Positions 7,058 to 12,778 of a stretch of 12,778 nt of DNA are shown here, piece by piece. The notes under the pieces were generated by a model. The model worked only from the letters and a program-made list of their open reading frames with translations. It was not told the origin of the DNA and made no database searches. The DNA comes from Nitrospinaceae bacterium UBA3496 (lineage in GTDB: Bacteria > UBA8248): positions 22,172 to 34,949 of the forward strand of contig DFQF01000081.1 in assembly GCA_002377645.1 (NCBI GenBank). The letters run 5' to 3'. Position numbers and translations under genes: made by a program. Within the stretch, counting starts at the first letter, position 1; every line of letters begins with the position of its first letter.

Positions 7058-7792
7058 ATGACTTATCCATCAATTTTTATTACTGGAACTGGAACAGGTG
7101 TAGGAAAAACAATAGTTGGTTCTGCGATTCTTCACTATTGGTCTAGTTTGGGACTTTTTCCACGTGTCATGAAGCCTTTAGAAAGTGGTTGTATTTCAGG
7201 TTTGGATGTTCCAAGTGATGCAATCGCACTTAGGGACGCTGCCTCGGATTCAAGATCATTGGATCAAATTTGTCCTTATCGATACAAATCACCACTTGCG
7301 CCTTTGTATGCAACAGAAATTGAAGGAAATCATATAGATTACTCTAAAATATTGACTATGATTAGCGAGTTAAAATCTTATAAAGGTCCTGTTATTATAG
7401 AAGGTTGTGGTGGTCTGATGGTTCCACTAACACCAGAAATCCAAATGATTGATTTAATTAAAGATTCTGAATTAGATCTTGTGATAATTTCATCCCTAGG
7501 TCTCGGTTGTTTGAATCACACACAATTAACATTACAAATTGCAGAAAGTAAAGGAATTAGAGTTTCCGGAATAATTCTTAATGATGTAGATGGTGTTCCC
7601 GATGTTTCAAAGAAAAGAAATCCCCAAGCTATAAGAGAGTTATGTTCAGTCCCTCTTATTGGAGTTTTTCCTTACATTCCAGATTTGGTTAATAAATTTA
7701 GTAGTTCGAATGAAAAAAATAGAGAATTAGAAAGTAAAGAGAAACTTATTGCAGCAATGTCATCACTAGATTTGAAAAAATTAAAAGTCTAA
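7058..7792 (+). CDS. bioD: Dethiobiotin synthetase
   Basis: A 244-residue ATP-dependent enzyme that closes the ureido ring of 7,8-diaminopelargonate with CO2 to make dethiobiotin, the next-to-last step of biotin synthesis. It shows the P-loop GTGTGVGKT at residues 10-18, KPLESG at 39-44 carrying the substrate-binding Lys, EGCGGLMVPL with Glu115, and LGLGCLNHTQLTL followed by GIILND, all typical of BioD. The length is slightly above E. coli BioD (225 residues) and the protein appears intact and cytoplasmic. No bioA, bioB or bioF is next to it, so the rest of the pathway is elsewhere or the cell imports an intermediate. The ATG at 7058 has only a poor TTAGG-like ribosome site about 12 bases upstream. 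The gene ends five bases from the converging DctP-like gene, with no clear terminator between them. Confidence 0.93.
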   Translation: MTYPSIFITGTGTGVGKTIVGSAILHYWSSLGLFPRVMKPLESGCISGLDVPSDAIALRDAASDSRSLDQICPYRYKSPLAPLYATEIEGNHIDYSKILTMISELKSYKGPVIIEGCGGLMVPLTPEIQMIDLIKDSELDLVIISSLGLGCLNHTQLTLQIAESKGIRVSGIILNDVDGVPDVSKKRNPQAIRELCSVPLIGVFPYIPDLVNKFSSSNEKNRELESKEKLIAAMSSLDLKKLKV

Positions 7793-7797
7793 AAATT

Positions 7798-8715
7798 CTA
7801 ATCCACTATTAAATCAAAGATTTTAGTTCCTAAATTCTTTTTTGCTTCTTCTATTATAGAAGAGACTTCTTTTTTAAACTTATTTTTTCTCGTTGAGTTA
7901 AGTTTTATGATTTCTATGCCTCTGTTCTTGAGTATTTTTGCAACTTCATTTTCTTTTCTTTTTGATAATTTCCTTTGTTTTTCAATAGCTCTTCTGATGC
8001 TTGATTTTAGAAGTGTTTGTTTGTTTTTGCTTAATATCTTAAAGAAATCCTTATTGCAAAAAATTCCCCTAGCACCATAAAAGTGTCCGGTTAAAGTTAT
8101 ATACTTATGGTATTTGTCAACGTTATATGTGATTGTATTTTCTAGGGGGTTTTCTTGCGCATCAACTTCCCCTAGCTGAATTTTTTTCATGCCAGGTTTT
8201 AAATCAATTGCTACTGGTTTTGATTTCAGGGCCCTAAATGTTTGGACATGAATATCGTTTGGTTGCAGTCGGATTTTCATATTTTTACAGTCAGAAGGTT
8301 CATAGACTGGACGTAAATTGTTTGAAAGATGTCTAAATCCGTTATCCCAAAAACCTAAAACAGTAAAATTTGTTTCCATTTCTATTTTTTCAGAAAGCAT
8401 CTGACCTAATTTTCCGTCTAAATTTTTATGCGCGTGTTCTAAGTCATGAAAGATAAATGGGAGATCTATAATGCCCAATTCCTTTACTCTTTCCATTAAA
8501 TAGCTAGTTGAAAAATAACACATCGTTAGAATTCCAGATTCAACCATGCCAAGAAGATCCTCTGCTTTGTATCCAAAGTCTAAAATATTCCAAAAAAGGT
8601 CAACCTTAAATCTTTTATCTTTTTCGATTGAATTTTTAAAAAACAATGATGCCTGGCTATGAGTAGTTTCAGGTGGTGAATATCCGCCAAAACGAATATG
8701 TGAATTTTGTTTCAT
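7798..8715 (-). CDS. DctP-type TRAP solute-binding protein without signal peptide
   Basis: A 305-residue protein with the DctP fold of TRAP transporters: MKIRLQPNDIHVQTFRALK (146-164, containing Arg149, the counterpart of the carboxylate-binding arginine) and LGEVDAQENPLENT (181-194), matching the family QxGxVDGqEnP stretch, then YHKYITLTGH. Ordinary DctP proteins begin with a signal peptide and work in the periplasm. Here the mature fold starts almost at once (IRFGGYSPPE at 7-16). An in-frame TAG lies two codons upstream of the ATG, and a strong AGGAG lies seven bases upstream, so the missing signal is not a start-site error. No dctQ or dctM gene is nearby. A cytoplasmic ligand-binding or sensory role, or a remnant, is possible. 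The C-terminal quarter is strongly basic and helical. Alternative reading: a secreted protein exported without a classical signal. Confidence 0.8.
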   Translation of the reverse strand: MKQNSHIRFGGYSPPETTHSQASLFFKNSIEKDKRFKVDLFWNILDFGYKAEDLLGMVESGILTMCYFSTSYLMERVKELGIIDLPFIFHDLEHAHKNLDGKLGQMLSEKIEMETNFTVLGFWDNGFRHLSNNLRPVYEPSDCKNMKIRLQPNDIHVQTFRALKSKPVAIDLKPGMKKIQLGEVDAQENPLENTITYNVDKYHKYITLTGHFYGARGIFCNKDFFKILSKNKQTLLKSSIRRAIEKQRKLSKRKENEVAKILKNRGIEIIKLNSTRKNKFKKEVSSIIEEAKKNLGTKIFDLIVD

Positions 8716-8722
8716 GAACTAT

Positions 8723-8727
8723 CTCCT
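8723..8727 (-). promoter_or_regulatory. Ribosome binding site fixing the start of the DctP-like gene
   Basis: AGGAG is followed by seven bases and then the ATG at 8715. A TAG stop in the same frame falls between them at 8721-8719. Together they rule out a longer N-terminus carrying a signal peptide. Confidence 0.7.
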
Positions 8728-8800
8728 AATATAAAATTTGATTTTAATTTAAATCATTTTTTATTGTTTTTGTATAATATTTTTTGAATTTTTTATCTTT

Positions 8801-8829
8801 TTGATCTTGACTGTGACTTCAAGTATAGG
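8801..8829 (+). promoter_or_regulatory. Promoter of the 8881 cluster with a dyad in its spacer
   Basis: TTGATC (8801-8806), a 17-base spacer and TATAGG (8824-8829) form a plausible sigma70-like promoter with a start near 8836 and a leader of about 45 bases. The spacer holds an inverted repeat CTTGA-N8-TCAAG (8806-8823), a position where a bound protein would block or remodel the polymerase. The repeat contains CTGTGACTTCAAGT (8811-8824), similar to a string upstream of the GAF gene. Inferred from sequence only. Confidence 0.4.
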
Positions 8830-8880
8830 CATGTTCTCTCCATTGTTTTCTTTATAAATTTAAATATAGGGGAAGGTTTA

Positions 8881-9471
8881 ATGGGTTCATTGCAAGAACA
8901 ACTTTTTACAAAAATTGCTTCCCAAACTTTGGTTTCCTTGAGTAAAGATCTTCAGAAGAAATACGAACCAAAAAAAGGGGATAGATTCAATTATAGATCA
9001 ATAACTTATGAAATTGGTCCTCCGAAATTTACAGGCCAAGGTATTACCTTTGAAATTAGTAGTAAAATACCTGAGTCTGAACTACCCGACGGTTATAAAA
9101 AAGAAAATTTTTTTAAGGAAATCAAAAAGATTTGTATAAAAAGTAAGAAAAAACCATTGTCTTCAGATATGGAAAATATTGTAAGAGAAACGAAAGAACA
9201 AGAGAGAAAAGAAAGAGATTATGTGAAATTGACCTATGAATACATTAATTCAGAACTTTATAGTGATAAGGAAATTATGCTTGAAGTAAAAGAACTTTCG
9301 AAAAATCCTGAAAAACAAAAGGTAGATTTTATGCCTGGAGTAAATACACTTGCCGCACATCTTATTCTTGAGAAAGTTCAAAAGAATCTTTATGACTTTG
9401 CTTTAGAAAACGTCAATTCACTCGTTTCAGCTAATACAACTGTGAGGGCTGAACTGAAAAAGAAGAAATAA
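8881..9471 (+). CDS. Unrecognised basic protein, 196 residues
   Basis: I do not recognise this family. The protein is soluble and lysine-rich, with no signal peptide or membrane helix. Three parts can be seen: an N-terminal segment (about 1-30) that looks amphipathic-helical, a compact segment of likely beta strands (about 33-66, GDRFNYRSITYEIGPPKF and GQGITFEISSK), and a long charged helical half (about 75-196) ending in KKKK. The basic character would allow nucleic-acid or membrane-phosphate contact, but nothing shows that. ATG 8881 is well supported by AGGGGAAGG just upstream and by a candidate promoter at 8801-8829. The gene ends seven bases before the NagA-like gene, so they are almost certainly co-transcribed. 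Codon use resembles its neighbours, so there is no sign of recent transfer. Confidence 0.75.
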   Translation: MGSLQEQLFTKIASQTLVSLSKDLQKKYEPKKGDRFNYRSITYEIGPPKFTGQGITFEISSKIPESELPDGYKKENFFKEIKKICIKSKKKPLSSDMENIVRETKEQERKERDYVKLTYEYINSELYSDKEIMLEVKELSKNPEKQKVDFMPGVNTLAAHLILEKVQKNLYDFALENVNSLVSANTTVRAELKKKK

Positions 9472-9478
9472 ATTAATT

Positions 9479-10681
9479 ATGACCAGATACCTCGCTCTTG
9501 AAGGTTGCGAGGTTTATACTCCTACTGAAAAAATTAGTAATTCTTTGGTTCTTATCGATAATTCTTCTGTAGTTTACATAGGGACGAGATCAAGCATAGA
9601 TCTTCCTAAAGAGACCAAAGTTTATGATCTTTCCAATTTAATTTTGACCCCTGGTTTTATTGATTTGCAAGTGAACGGATTTGGTAAAGATACGATCCTG
9701 TCTTCAAAAGCCCATAGAATTAATCAAATTGCAAAGAATTTGTTCAAAAGAGGAACTACTTCATTTCTTCCGACAATAACGAGTTGTTCAATCAAGACGG
9801 CATTATCAGCTTCAGACGCAATTAAATCTGCATGGGAAAATCAAGACAAGATATCTTGTTCTGAATCATGTATTCTTGGGGTTCACCTAGAAGGACCTTT
9901 TTTTAATCCCAAAATGTGTGGCGCTCATCCAACGAAATTTATAAGAAAAATTGATACTTCTGAAATAGAATTGATTGCAGAAGCTTGTGGTGGATATGGA
10001 CGTTCTGGAAATCCAGGATTAAGAATGGTTACGTTTTCTCCTGAATTAGAGAATTCATTGTATTTTGTAAAATGGTTGTTAGAAAGGAATATTGTACCAG
10101 CTATAGGTCATACAATGGCTTCTTCAGAAGAAATAAAAAATTGTATAAATGCTGGGGCTCGATTTGCTGTTCACGTTTATAATAGGTATTCCTCGAAAGA
10201 TGTTGAAGCTCCTGCTCACAGAAGAGATGATCCTATGTTAGAAGTGATTAAAAATCCACTTTTATATGCAGGGATTATTTCTGATGGTATTCACGTTTCA
10301 CCAGGACTAGTTGAAAATTTTGTAAGAAATAAGGGATGGACAAAAATAGTTTTAACTTCTGATCTAGTCTCAGACATCGGCTTATTTCCGAGACAATATA
10401 GAAGTAAAAAAGTCCTTGAAGGCAGCAAGTTTTCGCTAGGCGAAGTTCTACCATTTTTCAAGAAGTGGAGTGGAGTAGATGATATTTCTGCAATTGCGAC
10501 ACTAACCAGAAATCCTGCAAAATTGTTAGGTCTTGAAGAAAAGTTGGGAACAATTGTTTCAGGGTCTAAAGTAGATTTTTGTGTTTTAGATAAGAAGACT
10601 CTTCGACACATCACTTCCATAAAAGGTCAAAATTTATTTATTGAACAAAATAAGGAAATACAAGATAGATTGATTCTATAA
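9479..10681 (+). CDS. nagA: NagA-like amidohydrolase (N-acetylglucosamine-6-phosphate deacetylase family)
   Basis: A 400-residue amidohydrolase-superfamily enzyme. NagA removes acetate from GlcNAc-6-phosphate in amino-sugar and cell-wall recycling. Family marks in order: PGFIDLQVNG (58-67), HLEGPFFNP (136-144) with metal ligand Glu138, GAHP with His150, AIGHTMAS with metal ligand His211, HVYNRYSS (232-239) with metal ligand His232, ISDGIHV with His272, and LTSDL with catalytic Asp295. It therefore keeps the metal and catalytic residues. The usual HLFNAM motif reads HVYNRY and the substrate loop reads APAHRRDDP rather than the common REPG type, so its substrate may differ from GlcNAc-6-P. No nagB, kinase or PTS gene is in view. 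Translation starts at ATG 9479 with a weak ribosome site and perhaps relies on coupling to the gene seven bases upstream. Length is slightly above the usual 380-390. Confidence 0.82.
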   Translation: MTRYLALEGCEVYTPTEKISNSLVLIDNSSVVYIGTRSSIDLPKETKVYDLSNLILTPGFIDLQVNGFGKDTILSSKAHRINQIAKNLFKRGTTSFLPTITSCSIKTALSASDAIKSAWENQDKISCSESCILGVHLEGPFFNPKMCGAHPTKFIRKIDTSEIELIAEACGGYGRSGNPGLRMVTFSPELENSLYFVKWLLERNIVPAIGHTMASSEEIKNCINAGARFAVHVYNRYSSKDVEAPAHRRDDPMLEVIKNPLLYAGIISDGIHVSPGLVENFVRNKGWTKIVLTSDLVSDIGLFPRQYRSKKVLEGSKFSLGEVLPFFKKWSGVDDISAIATLTRNPAKLLGLEEKLGTIVSGSKVDFCVLDKKTLRHITSIKGQNLFIEQNKEIQDRLIL

Positions 10682-10755
10682 ATTTAGTCGTAGTTTTTTT
10701 TGATTTTTTATGACATTATTAGTTATCCCGCCCTGCAATTTTCAGGTTTCTTCAA

Positions 10756-12345
10756 ATGAATAGTTTGGTTTTTAGAAACGTAGTTATTTATGATGGACTA
10801 GGATCAGATCCGTGTGTTGGTGATGTCGCAATTAATGGCAGTTACATATGTAGTGTGGATACTTCAATTTCTGGAAAATCTTCAAAAGAAATCGATGCTT
10901 CGGGTTTAGCGATTTGTCCAGGTTTTATAGATATTCATGGTCATTCAGATTATTACTTATTGATTAATCCATCTGCTGAAGCAAAAGTACAGCAAGGAAT
11001 TACAACTGAGGTAGGTGGTAATTGTGGCTATTCAGCAGCTCCGATACGCGGAAGTGAACTTGAGTCTCGACAGAGTTTATACAAGGAACAGTTTGATCTT
11101 AAGTTGTCCTTTGAGACACTCGAAGATTATTTGAAAATAATCGAAAAACAAGGGACCGCATTAAATTATGTCCCACTAATTGGGCATAATACAATAAGGG
11201 CTAGTGTGATGGGTGGTAGTGCATCACCTTGTAACCAAAAACAGCTTTTAGAAATGGAAAAATTAGTTGACGAAGGAATGAGACAAGGGGCGTTTGGATT
11301 GTCCACGGGGTTAGTTTATGCACCTGCTAATTTTGCAGAATCAAGTGAATTGGTTTCGCTTTGTAAAATTGCTGCAAAAAGAGGGGGATTTTTTGCGACT
11401 CACATGAGAAGCGAGGGTGATACACTTATCGAAAGTATCCAAGAGGTATTGAATATTTCGAAGCAAGCAAATATTCCATTACAAATTAGTCATCTAAAAA
11501 CAGCGGGAGAGAAAAACTGGAACAAATTAGATGCAGCTTTTGAAATTATCGAAGAGCATCGAAATGATGGACATGATGTGACATGCGATCGATATCCATA
11601 TATTGCTTCTAATACACATTTAAGTGCGCTTCTTTCAGAATGGGCACAGGAAGGTTTGTTGAATGAAAAGATTGAACGTCTTTTAAAGAAAGAAACAAGA
11701 GAACGTTTAATTTCTGAACTATCTACAAAAAGAAAAACTGACAAAGATTGGGATAATATTCTAATCAGTCGTGTTCTGACTAAAAAAAATAAGGACGTGG
11801 AGGGAAAAACTTTATTTCAACTTGCGAAAGAAAAATGTAAAAAACCTGCCGAAGTCACTTTAGACCTTTTGATAGAAGAAAAATTGAATGTAGAAATTAT
11901 TATTTTTATGATGAACGAAGGGAATATGCGTAGAATTATGAAAAAAGATTACACTATGGTTGGTTCTGACGCAGGAGCCCTTACTCACAAGCCGCCACTT
12001 GGCGTAGGAAAGCCACATCCAAGAAATTTTGGAACATTTCCTCAAGTATTGGGTTCATTAGTGGTTAAAGAAAAACTTATGAGTATGTCAGAGGCTATAA
12101 GAAAAATGACATCACTGCCATGTAGTAGACTAGGAATAAAAGACAGAGGAACAATTGCTCCAAGAATGAAAGCGGATCTTGTTTTATTTGATCCAAAGAA
12201 AATTCAAGATAAAAGCACTTATGAAAATCCTATGGTTTACCCAGCAGGAATTAAAATGGTTTTGGTCAACGGAATTGCTGTCGTTGAAGATGGTGTTCAT
12301 ACGGGAGCTACGCCTGGCGTCCCTCTTAAAAAGTTTCTAGCTTAA
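10756..12345 (+). CDS. N-acyl-D-amino-acid deacylase-like amidohydrolase (D-aminoacylase family)
   Basis: A 529-residue metal-dependent amidohydrolase of the D-aminoacylase branch (Amidohydro_3), which releases D-amino acids from N-acyl-D-amino acids. All residues known as metal or catalytic positions in the Alcaligenes enzyme have counterparts: HGH (His61, His63), GNCGY (Cys90), THMRSEGD (His216), QISHLK (His246) and GSDAG (Asp405). The family stretch KPHPRNFGTFPQVLG (419-433) follows. It is predicted cytoplasmic, as no signal peptide is seen. The exact substrate (acyl group and D-residue, or a D-configured dipeptide) cannot be told; dihydroorotase and hydantoinase are less likely because their lysine-carbamate motif is absent. 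It starts at ATG 10756 after a modest CAGG site, 74 bases behind the NagA-like gene and 12 bases before the membrane-protein gene, so it probably belongs to the same transcript. Confidence 0.88.
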   Translation: MNSLVFRNVVIYDGLGSDPCVGDVAINGSYICSVDTSISGKSSKEIDASGLAICPGFIDIHGHSDYYLLINPSAEAKVQQGITTEVGGNCGYSAAPIRGSELESRQSLYKEQFDLKLSFETLEDYLKIIEKQGTALNYVPLIGHNTIRASVMGGSASPCNQKQLLEMEKLVDEGMRQGAFGLSTGLVYAPANFAESSELVSLCKIAAKRGGFFATHMRSEGDTLIESIQEVLNISKQANIPLQISHLKTAGEKNWNKLDAAFEIIEEHRNDGHDVTCDRYPYIASNTHLSALLSEWAQEGLLNEKIERLLKKETRERLISELSTKRKTDKDWDNILISRVLTKKNKDVEGKTLFQLAKEKCKKPAEVTLDLLIEEKLNVEIIIFMMNEGNMRRIMKKDYTMVGSDAGALTHKPPLGVGKPHPRNFGTFPQVLGSLVVKEKLMSMSEAIRKMTSLPCSRLGIKDRGTIAPRMKADLVLFDPKKIQDKSTYENPMVYPAGIKMVLVNGIAVVEDGVHTGATPGVPLKKFLA

Positions 12346-12350
12346 GGAGA
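12344..12350 (+). promoter_or_regulatory. Ribosome binding site for the TTG start at 12358
   Basis: AAGGAGA overlaps the stop codon of the deacylase gene and lies seven bases before TTG 12358. It is one of the strongest ribosome sites in the window and argues for a real downstream gene begun by TTG. Confidence 0.6.
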
Positions 12351-12357
12351 AGATAAT

Positions 12358-12778
12358 TTGATTTCTTGGCTTTTCTCTCCAGATTTCCTGATTTTGGTAA
12401 CAGTCACTCTAGTAGGTTTTTTGGTATTTCTATTCTTCCGTTTCAGCAGTTCTAAAAGATTGAGAAAAGATGACCCTGATTTCTTGCTTAGAGATATAAG
12501 CAAAAACCTATCTTCAAATAATTCTGTTGAAATGATTTCTGGTAATAAGACTACATTTATATCTTTAGATAAAAATGAAACAAATAAGCTGATAGAAAAA
12601 CCTACATCGGCACTACCAACCTTTGAGGTTGAAAATCCTAAACAATTAATAATGTCCAAAATTTATAATTTTTTAAAATCTCTATTTTTAAAGGAGAGAA
12701 AATCTATTTCTGAAATGGAAGGTGAGTTAACAGAAAAGATTGGTATAGAGAGAGAAGAATCTATTTCTGAAATGGAAG
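12358..12778 (+). CDS. Membrane-anchored protein with charged repeat region, cut by window edge
   Basis: An open frame of 140 codons from TTG 12358 to the right edge, with no stop reached. Residues about 8-27 (FLILVTVTLVGFLVFLFFRF) form one membrane helix. It is followed by a basic patch, SSSKRLRKD, so the rest is predicted to lie in the cytoplasm. A polar low-complexity linker (about 38-103) leads to a short hydrophobic and basic stretch, KIYNFLKSLFLKER, and then an acidic helical segment that begins to repeat: SISEMEGELTEKIGIEREE (116-134), then SISEMEG again from 135. I do not recognise the family. A bitopic scaffold with a coiled-coil tail is one reading. An FtsY-like protein with an acidic N-terminal extension is another, but no NG domain is visible in the part shown. 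The AAGGAGA site and a 12-base gap tie it to the deacylase gene. Confidence 0.7.
   Translation, partial: MISWLFSPDFLILVTVTLVGFLVFLFFRFSSSKRLRKDDPDFLLRDISKNLSSNNSVEMISGNKTTFISLDKNETNKLIEKPTSALPTFEVENPKQLIMSKIYNFLKSLFLKERKSISEMEGELTEKIGIEREESISEME
12703..12778 (+). repeat. 57-base in-frame tandem repeat, continues past the edge
   Basis: TCTATTTCTGAAATGGAAG occurs at 12703-12721 and again, identical over 19 bases, at 12760-12778. The period is 57 bases, or 19 codons, in the frame of the surrounding gene. The unit encodes SISEMEG, then a Glu/Lys-rich stretch. Only one full period and the beginning of the second are inside the window, so the copy number is unknown. Confidence 0.65.

Noticed and set aside
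10291..10620. Leftward open frame of 109 codons inside the NagA-like gene
   Set aside because: It lies fully within a well-supported enzyme gene whose catalytic Asp motif is in the same stretch. It is an antisense shadow.
10736..10746. Possible hairpin around CCTG and CAGG before the D-aminoacylase gene
   Set aside because: Only four base pairs form on a seven-base loop, too weak to call a terminator or a ribosome-site switch. No good promoter was found in this 74-base gap either.
11490..12045. Two leftward frames (11490-11744 and 11860-12045) inside the D-aminoacylase gene
   Set aside because: They are antisense to conserved parts of the enzyme and their products show no recognisable feature.
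12342..12659. Leftward open frame of 105 codons opposite the last gene
   Set aside because: The rightward frame has a strong AAGGAGA, a membrane helix at the right place and stays open to the edge. The leftward product has no recognisable feature, so it is taken as a shadow.

Overview
The window is AT-rich, densely coded bacterial DNA with no rRNA, tRNA, CRISPR array, insertion sequence or prophage gene visible. Several features point to a Gram-negative, probably free-living or aquatic bacterium: an outer-membrane-type OmpA lipoprotein, a TRAP-type solute-binding fold, a classical (eukaryotic-like) class I aldolase and very short intergenic gaps. A low-GC delta-type proteobacterium or a marine clade such as SAR324 would fit. 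This is a guess from gene content, since the window holds no phylogenetic marker.

Layout. (1) Bases 1-5699 are transcribed leftward. Class I fructose-bisphosphate aldolase and class I fructose-1,6-bisphosphatase come first, followed by an OmpA-domain lipoprotein whose start overlaps the end of fbp, a metallo-beta-lactamase-fold hydrolase and a zinc-ribbon Nudix hydrolase. After a 265-base gap with a good sigma70-like promoter there is a tandem-GAF sensory protein that runs off the left edge. (2) Bases 5867-7792 run rightward: an MFS transporter and dethiobiotin synthetase (bioD), 24 bases apart. (3) Bases 7798-8715 run leftward: a lone TRAP-type (DctP) solute-binding protein with no signal peptide. 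(4) Bases 8881-12778 run rightward: an unrecognised 196-residue basic protein, a NagA-like amidohydrolase, an N-acyl-D-amino-acid deacylase-like amidohydrolase and a membrane-anchored protein that runs off the right edge just as a 57-base tandem repeat begins.

How the genes may work together. Aldolase and FBPase catalyse consecutive steps towards fructose 6-phosphate, which suggests a gluconeogenic or sugar-phosphate role for the leftward operon. The other genes of that operon concern the envelope and housekeeping. The rightward block pairs two metal-dependent deacylases whose families act on N-acetyl-amino-sugar phosphates and N-acyl-D-amino acids. Both substrate types occur in cell-wall debris, so a salvage role is a reasonable but unproven inference.

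No clearly new multi-gene system is proved here. The best leads are the signal-less DctP protein, the unknown-protein/NagA-like/D-aminoacylase/membrane-protein cluster, the degenerate output region of the GAF protein, and a related sequence element found in two promoter regions. No gene-free stretch exceeds 300 bases.
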